Shown: positions 18,729-28,245 of the stretch, one piece after another
How positions within the stretch are numbered: position 1 is the stretch's first letter
Layout of the letters: every line of letters starts with the position of its first letter
Origin: an uncultured Pelagibacteraceae bacterium
GTDB lineage: Bacteria > Pseudomonadota > Alphaproteobacteria > Pelagibacterales > Pelagibacteraceae
Direction of reading: 5' to 3'
Length of the DNA stretch: 64,000 bases
Assembly: GCA_902586025.1 (NCBI GenBank)
Contig: CACIFV010000004.1
Location: 1 to 64,000 of the forward strand
The notes under the pieces: generated by a model
Databases searched by the model: none
The model's input: the letters and a program-made list of their open reading frames with translations, nothing else
What the model was told of the DNA's origin: nothing
Made by a program: the position numbers and the translations under genes

Positions 18729-19362
18729 TACGACTCCATTTAAATTTATTTACATTACCAAATCTTGTCCATTCAACTAAGTAGGCAGGTTTTTCTAATC
18801 CTTTAGCATTACTAATAGGGCACTTTCCACCATTTTTTTTAGCGTTATCAAATGTACACAATATAATATATTGATCAGTAGCATTTGAAGGTTCGTCTAA
18901 AGTAACTCTTAATTGGTTTTTGATTTTACCTAAGGTTTTGTAATGTGTTCCATTTTGAGAAAAACATATTGAGCTTTCCCTATCTAAGTGTGTAGCTACA
19001 TCATAAGTCTTGTTATCCACTTCAGAAGTCCAAAATGAACTTGATGTGTAACAATCCATTGGGTTGCCACTATTTAATCTATTAGTGTAAGCACTTCTAG
19101 ACAATCCTCTTGTTATAATTTGTGTTGAGTTACTACCATTAGGTTTGATGTAAACTTGCACAAAAGGAAGAGAGCCTCTTTGTGATTGAGTGTTAATTGA
19201 ATTAATCATATTAACAACTTTTTCAGTGGAAGCTCTTAACACTCTATCTTTGTTATAGTCCATAAAATTTGGAATACCAACAGCCGATACTATTGCTACA
19301 ATTGAGATAACAACTAGCAATTCGAGTAATGTAAAACCTTTAATGTTCTGATCTTGTAGCAC
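18709..19362 (-). CDS. fimT: FimT/GspH-type minor pilin
   Basis: 217 residues. A GTG start at 19362, inside the 3' end of pilT, gives the nine-residue leader MLQDQNIKG followed by FTLLELLVVISIVAIVSAVG with Glu5. The helix continues to FMDYNKDRVLRASTEKV. The remaining domain has four cysteines (MDCYTS, SICFSQ, ILCTFD, GKCPIS). FimT and FimU proteins are initiating minor pilins; in some bacteria FimT binds DNA during transformation. The K-rich C-terminus (KFKWSRNGWTRM) would suit a DNA-binding role but that is speculative. The 22-base overlap with pilT suggests translational coupling. Confidence 0.87.
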   Translation of the reverse strand: MLQDQNIKGFTLLELLVVISIVAIVSAVGIPNFMDYNKDRVLRASTEKVVNMINSINTQSQRGSLPFVQVYIKPNGSNSTQIITRGLSRSAYTNRLNSGNPMDCYTSSSFWTSEVDNKTYDVATHLDRESSICFSQNGTHYKTLGKIKNQLRVTLDEPSNATDQYIILCTFDNAKKNGGKCPISNAKGLEKPAYLVEWTRFGNVNKFKWSRNGWTRM

Positions 19363-20356
19363 CTGGATCTATTTTCCCTGCTTTAGCCAATTCTTCTAAA
19401 GATTTTTCCATTGTTATCATACCATCTCTTACTGCAGTTTGCATGATGCTTGGAATTTGATGAATTTTAGCTTCTCTAATTAAGTTTTGAATTGGTGCTG
19501 TACATTTCATAATTTCAAATGCTCCAACTCTACCCGCACCATCTCTTGTTTTTAACAATCTTTGTGTAACAACCATTTTTAAAGATGTTGAAATTTGAGC
19601 TCTTATTTGCTCTTGTTGTTCAGGTGGAAACACATCAATAATTCTGTTTATTGTACTTGGTGCGCCACTTGTGTGAAGTGTTCCAAATACTAAGTGACCT
19701 GTTTCTGCAGCGGTTAATGCAAGACTAATAGTTTCTAAATCTCTCATTTCGCCAACTAAAATTACATCTGGATCTTCTCTAAGAGCTGCCTTTAAAGCTG
19801 CAGCAAATGTTTCTGTTTGTTTGCCTACTTCTCTATGAGAAACTATACTTTTGTTATCTTGATGAATAAATTCAACTGGATCTTCAACAGTAATAATATT
19901 TGCAGTTCTTGTTTTATTTATTTCATTAACAATGGCTGCAAGTGTAGTTGATTTACCTGAGCCTGTTGGACCAGTAACTAAAACTAAGCCTTTATGAAAG
20001 TCGACAATATCATAAAGAGATTGTGGTAAATTAAATTGATCCATTTCAGGAATTTTACTTTCTACTCTTCTACAAACACACGCTGGTCCTTTTATTGTTT
20101 TATAAAAGTTTGCTCTAAATCTTAATCCACTTAATGTTACCGAAGTATCTAGCTCGTGAGTTTTATCAAATTTATTCAATTCATGTTCGTTACAGTTCAT
20201 TGATAATAAATCTTTTATATCTTGTGCCGTAACCATTACTTCTTGAACTTTAATTATTTCTCCGGTCTGTCTATAAGCAAGAGGGGCACCAGCTCTAATG
20301 TGGAAATCAGAAATCTTCTTATTATTTTTTGCCAATTCTTCTAATTTTTCAAACAT
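19340..20356 (-). CDS. pilT: Type IV pilus retraction ATPase PilT
   Basis: 338 residues, close to the 344 usual for PilT. Walker A (VTGPTGSGKSTTLAAIV), Asp box (ITVEDPVEFIH), Walker B (DPDVILVGEMRD) and His box (TGHLVFGTLHTSGA) are all present. The C-terminal helix (IQNLIREAKIHQIPSIMQT) resembles the retraction-specific AIRNLIRE element. PilT powers depolymerisation of the pilus, hence twitching and DNA uptake. It is the first gene of the minus-strand operon and is divergent from pilM, sharing a 126-base control region. Confidence 0.95.
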   Translation of the reverse strand: MFEKLEELAKNNKKISDFHIRAGAPLAYRQTGEIIKVQEVMVTAQDIKDLLSMNCNEHELNKFDKTHELDTSVTLSGLRFRANFYKTIKGPACVCRRVESKIPEMDQFNLPQSLYDIVDFHKGLVLVTGPTGSGKSTTLAAIVNEINKTRTANIITVEDPVEFIHQDNKSIVSHREVGKQTETFAAALKAALREDPDVILVGEMRDLETISLALTAAETGHLVFGTLHTSGAPSTINRIIDVFPPEQQEQIRAQISTSLKMVVTQRLLKTRDGAGRVGAFEIMKCTAPIQNLIREAKIHQIPSIMQTAVRDGMITMEKSLEELAKAGKIDPGATRSEH

Positions 20357-20482
20357 TCAATATTGATACTATAAATATAAGTAATTTTTAGTAATTTATT
20401 TCAAAAAAACTTATTATGTACTACTCGGGCTTTTTATTCTAGTAAAAGTTGAGTATATAGATAAAATTCAAAATATAAAAAT

Positions 20483-22198
20483 ATGAAAAATCCTTTCGCA
20501 AATCTTTTTAAAAAAAAGAGTAAAGATGGTCCACCGGATAAACCCGTACCAAAGCCAGATGCGGGTAAAAAGAAAGAGAGTTTTTTTAGCAAACTATTAA
20601 AGAATAGATTAGGAAAATCTTCAATAAAAGGTGAAGAAATTTTAGGTGTTGAATTGACACCAAACGAAATTAGACTCGCTCAAGTATCAAGCAATAAAGC
20701 AAACCAATGGGTTTTAGATAAATTTTATGTTCATAAATTTGATGGAGTTCCTGAGGGTGGAACTGTTTTAGAAAATCAGGATAAAATTGCAGAAGAATTA
20801 AAGTTAGCTTTATTAAAATCAAAAGTTTCAACAACAAACGCTGCAATAGCAATTCCAGTCACAAGTGCGATCATTAGAGTGGTGACTGCACCTTTGATGA
20901 CAGAAGAAGAGTTAAAAAAAGCGATTGATACAGATTCACTTTGGGAAAATTTAGTTCAACTAACAGATAACTTGGCAGAATATTCAATATTCCATCAAGT
21001 TATTAATAAAGATGAAAAAGCTAATACGATGGATATTTTGTTTGTTGCTTCAAAACTTTCAGACATTAACAGTTATACAGCAATCATTAAAAAAGGTGGA
21101 CTAAATGCTGTAATCATCGATGTTAAATGCTTCGCTTTAAAATCTGCAGTAGACCAAATCAATCAAATAGCCGGATCAATTGAAGACTCAAATTTAACAG
21201 CAGTTCTAGAATTCGGTCTTGATGAAAATTATGTAATGATACTTTATGAAAATAATCCAATCATCACTGATATTTTTATAAGAGCTCAAGACAGAAAAAC
21301 TTTATCTGAAAGTAATAATCAAGAAGAAATGGATGCTTTGGTTAGAAGATATATGACTCAGGTTAAACAAGCTGTTCAAGATTTTGAAACAAAATATGAA
21401 AAAAGAATTAGAAATTTAAAAGTCACATCTAATTTGCCAAATGTAGAAGACTATTTGGCAAGCTTTAGAAAAAATATGGTTAATACTGGTTACAATCTTT
21501 TTAATCCATTTGACGGAATTAAGATACCTGCTCAAATAGAAAATGAAACTAAATTAAGTAACCCTTCTTATTTTTCAACAGTTATGGGTTTAGCATTTAG
21601 AAAGCTAGATGTTTTTGGATATTATAAATTTGTGACAGCGGTAAAAAATATTAACTTACTTCCTAATCGAGAAAATATGATAGCGCAGAAAAAAGCTAAA
21701 GCATTTTCTAATTTTGCATTTAAAGGAATAGCTGGAATCGTTGCCGTTATATATATTGTGCTATTTGGTTTTGCTTTTTGGCAAATTACAGACTTAAATA
21801 AAAAAGTCGAAGGATATGAACAAGTCGTTCAAACTCATCAAGATAGATCAAATAAATTTGATGACATAATGAAAGAAAAAAAATTAATGGATAAATCTTT
21901 AGAATTAAGCAATTCAATTAAATCAAATAAAACAATAAGTTTTAGAGTATTAGCTCAAATTGCTTCAGCAGTGCCTAAAAGAGTAAAATTTGATTCAATT
22001 GAATATAATGGTTCAGATTTAGTTATAATTCAAGGATCAGCATTTAGTGATCAAGATATATTAAAATTAATCAGCAATTTAAATAATAAAAAATTAATTT
22101 CTCAAGCATCCCTTGCTAGCATGACTTTGCCAAATGAACAACAAGGTTCACAAACTATGAAGGGCTTTAAAATTGCTTGTATATTGGAGAACGTATAA
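20483..22198 (+). CDS. pilM: PilM-PilN fusion protein
   Basis: 571 residues. Residues about 50-385 are the actin-like PilM fold (ILGVELTPNEIRLAQVSSN; AIAIPVTSAIIRVV; AVLEFGLDENYVMILYENN). A PilN part follows: the INLLPNRENM motif, by which cytoplasmic PilN normally binds PilM, at about 392, then one membrane helix (FKGIAGIVAVIYIVLFGFAF), a coiled-coil stretch and a periplasmic ferredoxin-like domain (RVLAQIASAVPKRVKFDSIEYNGSDLVIIQG). In most type IVa systems PilM and PilN are separate genes; here one unbroken frame carries both. The basic N-terminus (KKKSKDG...KKKESFFSKLLKNR) is an extra extension. The stop overlaps the pilO ATG by one base. Confidence 0.93.
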   Translation: MKNPFANLFKKKSKDGPPDKPVPKPDAGKKKESFFSKLLKNRLGKSSIKGEEILGVELTPNEIRLAQVSSNKANQWVLDKFYVHKFDGVPEGGTVLENQDKIAEELKLALLKSKVSTTNAAIAIPVTSAIIRVVTAPLMTEEELKKAIDTDSLWENLVQLTDNLAEYSIFHQVINKDEKANTMDILFVASKLSDINSYTAIIKKGGLNAVIIDVKCFALKSAVDQINQIAGSIEDSNLTAVLEFGLDENYVMILYENNPIITDIFIRAQDRKTLSESNNQEEMDALVRRYMTQVKQAVQDFETKYEKRIRNLKVTSNLPNVEDYLASFRKNMVNTGYNLFNPFDGIKIPAQIENETKLSNPSYFSTVMGLAFRKLDVFGYYKFVTAVKNINLLPNRENMIAQKKAKAFSNFAFKGIAGIVAVIYIVLFGFAFWQITDLNKKVEGYEQVVQTHQDRSNKFDDIMKEKKLMDKSLELSNSIKSNKTISFRVLAQIASAVPKRVKFDSIEYNGSDLVIIQGSAFSDQDILKLISNLNNKKLISQASLASMTLPNEQQGSQTMKGFKIACILENV

Positions 22199-22836
22199 TG
22201 GATTTAAAGAACATGACAATGGACGATCTAAAACAGAAATTTTCTGCTATAGATAAAAAAACACTTATAAAATTTGGAATAGGATTTGGAGCAATTATTC
22301 TTTTCTTAATTATTTACTATGCAATCCTAAATCCGATGGTTAAGGAGAGAAAAGCAAAATATCAAGACAAAATTCAAAAAGAGCAAGAGATAGTTGATTT
22401 TGAAAATAATATTATTTCTTTAAAAAAAACTATAAAAAAAATGAAACCGAAGTTTGAAGAAACATCAACTTTGTTTCATTCAAAAGCTGAGGTTGAAGAT
22501 CTTTACCAAAGTCTCAGTAAGCATGCAGCAGTTAATGGTTTGGTTATTTCAAAAATAGAGAAAAAAGAACCAAAGCCAGTTTTAAAGGTTGGAGTGACAG
22601 ATCAATCAGAGAATAACCTTCAAAAAGAAATGGTCTCATATTACAAAATTCCAGTAGACTATGAAATTAAAGGAAATTTCTTAGGTTATATAAAGTTCAA
22701 AAGAGCAGTATCTAAGCAAAAGAAAATGTTAAATTTTGACAAGGAGACAATAAGTGTAGTACAAAATGATTCAACTGGAGCGATAGTAGCAACAGGAGAA
22801 TTAACAATAGTGGGAATGCCAGATGAATTTTTTTAA
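22198..22836 (+). CDS. pilO: Type IV pilus alignment protein PilO
   Basis: 212 residues from the ATG at 22198, which overlaps the last base of the PilMN stop and is preceded by a GGAGAA ribosome site; a longer TTG start at 22177 is less likely. One membrane helix (LIKFGIGFGAIILFLIIYYAIL) is followed by a coiled coil (KERKAKYQDKIQKEQEIVDFEN) and a periplasmic domain with the PilO core L-Y-Q-S-L-S-K-H-A-A-V-N-G-L. PilO pairs with PilN and PilP to connect the inner-membrane motor with the secretin. Confidence 0.9.
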   Translation: MDLKNMTMDDLKQKFSAIDKKTLIKFGIGFGAIILFLIIYYAILNPMVKERKAKYQDKIQKEQEIVDFENNIISLKKTIKKMKPKFEETSTLFHSKAEVEDLYQSLSKHAAVNGLVISKIEKKEPKPVLKVGVTDQSENNLQKEMVSYYKIPVDYEIKGNFLGYIKFKRAVSKQKKMLNFDKETISVVQNDSTGAIVATGELTIVGMPDEFF

Positions 22837-23272
22837 GATATTATTTATTATAATTTTGCTATTGCTGCCTAAGACATTACTTTCTGATAATCACGATCAA
22901 AAAAAAGAAGTTTTAGATCAGGTAAAAGAAATAGCTAAAGAAATGGAAGAAGATGAAGAGGTGCCACTAAATGATCCTTTTGCAGGAAATGAAGGCACAA
23001 GCTCAATGTCAGGTAATATACCTGCCGAAGAACAAGAAAATGACTTAAGTTTATATAATTTTAAATTAGCAGGATTAATATCAGGAAAAGATTATAGTTA
23101 CATATCAATTGTTAATTCAGGGGGAGAAGTTTTAACTCTATCGCTTGGACAATATTTAGGAAAAATACAATTAGTAGATTTAAGATTAAATGAAGCAATC
23201 TTTAAAAAAGAAGATGGAAAGTTCATGATCATAGATTTTAACAGTCAAGTTAGAGAGGCAGATGATTATTAA
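22823..23272 (+). CDS. pilP: Type IV pilus protein PilP
   Basis: 149 residues, with an N-terminal membrane segment (FFKILFIIILLLLPKTLLS) acting as signal peptide, an acidic disordered linker (KEMEEDEEVPLNDPFAG) and the compact PilP/HR domain (LYNFKLAGLISGKDYSYISI... LTLSLGQYLGKIQLVDL). PilP bridges the PilN/PilO heterodimer to the N0 domain of PilQ. Most PilP proteins are lipoproteins; no lipobox cysteine is present here. It overlaps pilO by 14 bases and pilQ by 11. Confidence 0.9.
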   Translation: MNFFKILFIIILLLLPKTLLSDNHDQKKEVLDQVKEIAKEMEEDEEVPLNDPFAGNEGTSSMSGNIPAEEQENDLSLYNFKLAGLISGKDYSYISIVNSGGEVLTLSLGQYLGKIQLVDLRLNEAIFKKEDGKFMIIDFNSQVREADDY

Positions 23273-24824
23273 AAAATATTATAATACTCTATTTGTTATA
23301 TTATTTGCATTTTTATTAAGTGCTTGCGGCCCAAACTCACAATTTGCAAAAAAGTATAATAAACCTTTCAAGCACAACACTCCATTAATTAAAGATCAAA
23401 ACATCGTGGATTCAGGAAAATCTGAAGTTGCCAAAACCTTAGAAATGGGTCCTAAGCCATTAGAAGGAGACTCTAGAAAATTAGGAAAAAGAAAGAAAAT
23501 TTCATCTGAAGCCCAGAGAAATTATTTAATTATCTCTGACGAATATCCATTATTAAAGCAAAGAGTTACACTTAAATTTAAAAACTTAGATTATAAAGAA
23601 ACCATGAAGTTGATGGGTAAAATCGGTGAAATTAATATTCTAGTAGGTGATGAAGTTGCTGGAGCAATTTCAGCAGAGTTAATTGATGTTCCTTGGGATA
23701 AAGCTTTTCAGGCTTTACTAGATATGAAAAATTTTGCATCTGATGTCGATGTAGCAAGTAACTTAATTAGAATCCATTCACCAGAAACATTAACAGCTCA
23801 AGAAACATACAAGTCTGAAAGAGCGCAAGCAGTTAAAAAGAAGGTTGAATTAGAGGATAGTGTTGAACCAATTTATTCTGAAATATTTAGGCTTTATTAC
23901 ATAACACCTGCTCAAGCTAAACAAACGATTGAAGAATTATTTACACAATCTTCAGGTGATAGTTCTTACACACCAATACAAATAACAGAGGAAGTTACAA
24001 CTCGATCAATAATTGTAAGAGGTAAAGAAAAAGATTTAGATGTAGTTGATAAAGTTGTTAAAGAAATAGATATTAGAACAAAACAAGTTCTAATTGAGGC
24101 TTTCATTGTTGAAGCCAATTCAGATTTTGAAAGAGCGCTTGGATCTAGGCTTGGAGGTTATTACAATAGAACTGGAAAAATTGCTGGAGGTACAGCAAGT
24201 ACTAGTAGTGGAAGTGCATTTGGTACTGATTTAGATACTGCCGCTGGCTTAGGAGCTGCAACAGATAGTTTGGCTAATTTCCCAGTAACTGGTGCGACAA
24301 GCGGAATAGGGATATTAAGACGAACAGGCTCAGGTGTTCTTAAAGCAGAAATCACTGCCCTTGAGAGTATGGGTATGGGAAAAACTATCTCGAACCCTAA
24401 AGTATTTACTTTAGATAATCAGTTAGCAACTGTTACACAAGGTGAGGAAATTCCATATCAAACAACATCTGACGGAACAACCTCTACTTCATTTAAAGAA
24501 GCTGCATTAAAATTAGAAGTTACACCAAGTATCATTGGAGATGGAAATGTTCTTTTAACTATAAAAGTAAATAATGATACACCAAATAGATCAGCTGGAG
24601 GAGATGAACCTCCAATTAATAAAATGGAAATTGTAACTAAATTATTAGTTGCAGATGGAGATATTGTTGTAATCGGTGGAATTAAGAAAAATGTAGTATC
24701 TCAAAGCAAAAATCAAACTCCAGGTATTGGAAATATGCCAGTAATTGGCAATCTCTTTAAAGGTAAGGCAAATTCTGATAACCTAGATGAATTATTGGTG
24801 TTTATAGCACCAAGAATTTTATAA
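23262..24824 (+). CDS. pilQ: Type IV pilus secretin PilQ, lipoprotein form
   Basis: 520 residues. A type II signal peptide with lipobox L-L-S-A-C22 is followed by a linker, an N0-like domain (VTLKFKNLDYKETMKLMGKIGEINILV), an N1 domain (EIFRLYYITPAQAKQTIEELF ... TRSIIVRGKEKDLDVVDKVVKEID) and the secretin core (QVLIEAFIVEANSDF, VFTLDNQLATVTQGEEIPYQ, MPVIGNLFKG, ELLVFIAPRIL). It forms the outer-membrane pore for the pilus. It lacks AMIN peptidoglycan-binding domains and is about 200 residues shorter than classical PilQ. Self-lipidation may replace the PilF/PilW pilotin, of which I see none (inference). Confidence 0.93.
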   Translation: MIIKKYYNTLFVILFAFLLSACGPNSQFAKKYNKPFKHNTPLIKDQNIVDSGKSEVAKTLEMGPKPLEGDSRKLGKRKKISSEAQRNYLIISDEYPLLKQRVTLKFKNLDYKETMKLMGKIGEINILVGDEVAGAISAELIDVPWDKAFQALLDMKNFASDVDVASNLIRIHSPETLTAQETYKSERAQAVKKKVELEDSVEPIYSEIFRLYYITPAQAKQTIEELFTQSSGDSSYTPIQITEEVTTRSIIVRGKEKDLDVVDKVVKEIDIRTKQVLIEAFIVEANSDFERALGSRLGGYYNRTGKIAGGTASTSSGSAFGTDLDTAAGLGAATDSLANFPVTGATSGIGILRRTGSGVLKAEITALESMGMGKTISNPKVFTLDNQLATVTQGEEIPYQTTSDGTTSTSFKEAALKLEVTPSIIGDGNVLLTIKVNNDTPNRSAGGDEPPINKMEIVTKLLVADGDIVVIGGIKKNVVSQSKNQTPGIGNMPVIGNLFKGKANSDNLDELLVFIAPRIL

Positions 24825-26572
24825 TGATTAACATAAGTAGAGAGTCAGAAATTAATTTAATTAATATCTTGATAGACCAAGATATTATTTCTGGAAAAGA
24901 TTTAGCTGAAATAAAAAAAGTTTCTAGCGATGGGAATAAATCACAATTAGATGCAGTATTTGAATTAAACTTAACAGATGAACAAAAAATATTGGATTTA
25001 TTAGTTCATGATCAATCATTAGATGTTGTTGATTTATCAGCCATACAAGTGACCGAAGAACTAAAGGCTGTCCTTCCTTCTAACTATATAAATATGAATT
25101 TTATAGCGCCATTTAAAATTGAAGGAAAAGTTTTACATATTGCGATTTCTGATATCTCAAAGTTAAGTTTAATGAGAAACTTAAGAACTATTACTAAAAT
25201 GGATATCGAACTTCATGCAGCAAAAGTTTCAGATATTTCAAATTTTGTAGATAAACTTTTAGCAGATGGTGAAAAAACCATCTCAGACATTAGACAAACT
25301 CAAGCCGAAAAAACTAAAACTTTTGATTATGACGTAGATGAACAAGCTGAAGTTTTAGAAAGCCAACCCGAAGAAGATATAGAAGCAATCGAAAATGAGT
25401 CGGAAGTTATCAAGTTTAGTACAGCAGTTGTAGCTGACGCGATTAAATCAGGTGTATCTGATATTCACATTGAACCATATAGATTTACATCAAGAGTAAG
25501 ATATAGATTAGATGGTATTCTTACTGAGCAAGAACATTTCAAAAAATTTTTACATTCAAATTATGGTGCGGTTGTTACAAGATTTAAAATTATGGGAAAA
25601 TTAGACATTGCAGAAAGAAGACTTCCACAAGATGGAGCTATACCATTTAAAATTGATGGTAAAGTAGTTGATTTACGTCTTTCAATTCTTCCAACAGCAA
25701 CTAATGAAAGAATTGTAATGAGGGTTCTTAATAAAGATGCGGGAGATATAAGTTTAGAGCAATTAAATTTTGAAGAAACGGATTTAAAAAATTTAAGAAA
25801 AGCAATCCATGGTACACAGGGACTAGTACTTGTTACAGGTCCAACAGGTTCAGGAAAAACAACAACTTTGTACAGTATTCTTAAAGAAGTTTCTAAACCT
25901 CATCTAAATATTTTAACGGCTGAAGATCCAGTTGAGTATGAACTCGATGGTGTTGGGCAGGTTCAAATTAAAGATGATATTGGTTTTAACTTTGCAACAG
26001 CTTTGAGATCATTTTTAAGACAAGACCCAGAGATTATTTTAGTCGGAGAGATGCGGGATAAAGAAACAGTTGATATAGGATTAAAAGCAGCACTTACAGG
26101 ACACTTAGTTTTCAGTACACTACACACAAATGATGCCCCAAGCACAATTACTAGGTTACAAAACATGGGTACTCCAGATTATTTAATAAGCGCAGCTGTA
26201 AGTTTGGTTCTAGCACAAAGATTAGCAAGAAAAACTTGTACAGAATGTAGAGAGCCGGACAATGACATTACTCCAAAAGCATTAGCTGACCTAGGCTTTA
26301 CTGTTGAACAAGCATCAAGAGCAAAAGTACAAAAGGGAAAAGGTTGTCCAAAATGTAAAGATAGTGGATACAAAGGTAGAATGGGAATATATGAAATATT
26401 GAATGTTACAAAACCAATAAAAGAGGCAATATTGCGAAAAGCTACAACACCAGAATTAAAAGAAATTGCATCTAATGAAGGTTTCAGAACAATGCAAGAT
26501 ATGGGAAGAGAACTTATATTAACTGGAGATTTAAATTTCAGAGAATTTGATAGAGTTCTTTCTATGGATTAA
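24824..26572 (+). CDS. pilB: Type IV pilus assembly ATPase PilB
   Basis: 582 residues. An N-terminal GspE_N/MshEN-type domain (about 1-160), then the ATPase core: Walker A (VTGPTGSGKTTTLYSILK), Asp box (ILTAEDPVEYELDGVGQVQI), Walker B (DPEIILVGEMRD), His box (LTGHLVFSTLHTNDAPSTI). A zinc-type tetracysteine follows (C-x2-C at CTEC, and CPKC about 47 residues on), the usual GspE/PilB signature that PilT lacks. It drives pilin polymerisation with PilC. The start overlaps the pilQ stop by one base, and pilC begins 3 bases after its stop. Confidence 0.95.
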   Translation: MINISRESEINLINILIDQDIISGKDLAEIKKVSSDGNKSQLDAVFELNLTDEQKILDLLVHDQSLDVVDLSAIQVTEELKAVLPSNYINMNFIAPFKIEGKVLHIAISDISKLSLMRNLRTITKMDIELHAAKVSDISNFVDKLLADGEKTISDIRQTQAEKTKTFDYDVDEQAEVLESQPEEDIEAIENESEVIKFSTAVVADAIKSGVSDIHIEPYRFTSRVRYRLDGILTEQEHFKKFLHSNYGAVVTRFKIMGKLDIAERRLPQDGAIPFKIDGKVVDLRLSILPTATNERIVMRVLNKDAGDISLEQLNFEETDLKNLRKAIHGTQGLVLVTGPTGSGKTTTLYSILKEVSKPHLNILTAEDPVEYELDGVGQVQIKDDIGFNFATALRSFLRQDPEIILVGEMRDKETVDIGLKAALTGHLVFSTLHTNDAPSTITRLQNMGTPDYLISAAVSLVLAQRLARKTCTECREPDNDITPKALADLGFTVEQASRAKVQKGKGCPKCKDSGYKGRMGIYEILNVTKPIKEAILRKATTPELKEIASNEGFRTMQDMGRELILTGDLNFREFDRVLSMD

Positions 26573-26575
26573 TAA

Positions 26576-27817
26576 ATGTCTTCAGAAACATTTACATATA
26601 AAGGCATTTCAGCAGGAAAATATATTGAGGGAGAAATAGAGGCCCTTAATCAGGAAGAAGCGTCATATAAGCTAAAAGAACAAAAGATAATAATCACCAA
26701 TTTAGTTAAAACTAAAAAGAAAAAAGCTGCTAAAGAAAAAGGTAAAAAAAGCGGTTTTTCCTTTGGAAAGAAAAAAGTTACGCCTCAAGATGTAATGATT
26801 TTCTCAAAACAGTTTGCAACCATGGTTAAGGCAGGTCTTCCAATTTTAAATGTACTTTCAATGTTACGTGATCAAATTGAGCATCCAACAATGAAAGAAA
26901 TTATTGAGGATATTAGAAAAAGTCTAGAAGGAGGTATCACACTTTCAAAATGCTTTGAAAAATACCCTAAGGTTTTTGATAATATTTATATAAACTTAAT
27001 AAAGGCAGGAGAGGCCAGTGGTAAATTAGATGTCTTCTTGCTGAAATTAGTGGACTCACTAGAAAAAAGAGAAAAAGTTAAAAAGAAAATTAAAAGTGCA
27101 TTAACTTATCCTGTTGTCATGTTTACAGTAGCAATAACTGTAATGGTATTCATGTTAATTAAAGTTGTTCCAATATTTGCTGAAATGTATGAAGGAATGG
27201 GAGTACCTTTACCAACGCCTACAGCAGTTATTATGAATGCCAGTAATTTTATGAGAGGAGCGGGTGGTTTAACTTTATTTATAGTTTTAGCAATAGGATT
27301 TGTAATATTTAAATACACGACAACTAAAATACCAGCAGTAAGATATAAATGGCACAATAGAGTTTTAAAAATGCCTGTATTTGGAGATATGATTTTAAAA
27401 TCTTTAATTGCGAGAATATCTCTTATTATGGGTAACCTTAGCTCTGCAGGCGTAAATTTGCTAGAGAGTATAGAAATTGCAAAACAAGTAAGCAATAATG
27501 ATGTTGTTACTCAAGCTTTAGAAAATGTTAAAAAAGGTGTTTTCTCAGGAGATACTTTAACAAAACTATTTTTAAAAGAGCCAGTATTCCCGCCAACTTT
27601 TAGTCAGTTAATATCTGTAGGTGAACAAACTGGTAATTTGGATGAAATGTTTACATCAGTATCAGCTTATTATGAAGAAGAGTTTGATACAGCAGTGGAT
27701 AATATGTCGAGTTTAATTGAACCGATTATGATTGTATTTATGGGTACAATGATCGGTGGTTTAATGATAGCTATGTATTCACCAATCTTTAATGTCGGTG
27801 CAATTATTGGAAGTTAA
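26576..27817 (+). CDS. pilC: Type IV pilus inner-membrane platform protein PilC
   Basis: 413 residues, with two T2SSF domains (about 70-195 and 275-400). The first opens with FSKQFATMVKAGLPILNVL, the second with RISLIMGNLSSAGVNLLESIEIAK; P-V-F-P-P-T-F-S-Q-L-I-S-V-G-E-Q-T-G is the family signature. Three hydrophobic segments. A Lys-rich stretch at 42-65 (KKKKAAKEKGKKSG) precedes the first domain. PilC rotates under PilB/PilT to insert or remove pilin subunits. Its last 4 bases overlap the end of the convergent RsbW-like gene. Confidence 0.95.
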   Translation: MSSETFTYKGISAGKYIEGEIEALNQEEASYKLKEQKIIITNLVKTKKKKAAKEKGKKSGFSFGKKKVTPQDVMIFSKQFATMVKAGLPILNVLSMLRDQIEHPTMKEIIEDIRKSLEGGITLSKCFEKYPKVFDNIYINLIKAGEASGKLDVFLLKLVDSLEKREKVKKKIKSALTYPVVMFTVAITVMVFMLIKVVPIFAEMYEGMGVPLPTPTAVIMNASNFMRGAGGLTLFIVLAIGFVIFKYTTTKIPAVRYKWHNRVLKMPVFGDMILKSLIARISLIMGNLSSAGVNLLESIEIAKQVSNNDVVTQALENVKKGVFSGDTLTKLFLKEPVFPPTFSQLISVGEQTGNLDEMFTSVSAYYEEEFDTAVDNMSSLIEPIMIVFMGTMIGGLMIAMYSPIFNVGAIIGS

Positions 27818-28242
27818 TAATTTATTTTTTTAGACAAAATTAAATGGTTAATCCAAGGCTTTTCGCCTTCTTTAAATACTACTGCATCCATTATTTGTTG
27901 AATAAAAAAAGTTCCAAGTCCTCCAGGTTTAATATCATCAATTTTTCTATGTCGAATTTTATCTTTTTCAACTGGTCTTCCTTTATCAAAAAATCCAATT
28001 TCTAAATTTCCATTTGATAAAGAAATTTTAATCTCCATTTTATCTTCAGTATCTTCACCTTGGTAAGCATGTTTTACAATATTTTGGGCTGCTTCTGCTA
28101 TTGCTAGTACAAGTTCATCTTTTAAATCTTGATCAATATTTACTTTTTCAAAAACTTCTCTTGAAAAACTTCTTACATCTTTAAGACTAGATGAACTTAC
28201 AACAAAATCTCTTTGTTCTGATATTTGAGCAAGGTTATTCAT
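27814..28242 (-). CDS. RsbW/SpoIIAB-like serine kinase (anti-sigma-factor type HATPase)
   Basis: 142 residues, matching the length of RsbW/SpoIIAB kinases. The N box has E50 and N54 (LAIAEAAQNIVKHAY), with a G1-type segment (IGFFDKGRPV) and a glycine-rich lid and G2 box (KPGGLGTFFIQQIMD). In known systems such kinases phosphorylate a STAS antagonist and sequester a sigma factor or other target. Three bases after the STAS gene, it is probably co-transcribed with it. No sigma-factor gene is in the window, so the sequestered target is unknown. The pair sits between pilC and the major pilin gene. Confidence 0.92.
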   Translation of the reverse strand: MNNLAQISEQRDFVVSSSSLKDVRSFSREVFEKVNIDQDLKDELVLAIAEAAQNIVKHAYQGEDTEDKMEIKISLSNGNLEIGFFDKGRPVEKDKIRHRKIDDIKPGGLGTFFIQQIMDAVVFKEGEKPWINHLILSKKINY

Positions 28243-28245
28243 TAT

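Noticed and set aside
20357-20482. Sigma-54 type or other strong promoter between pilT and pilM
   Set aside because: No GG-N10-GC element and no good -35/-10 pair seen; only AT-rich sequence.
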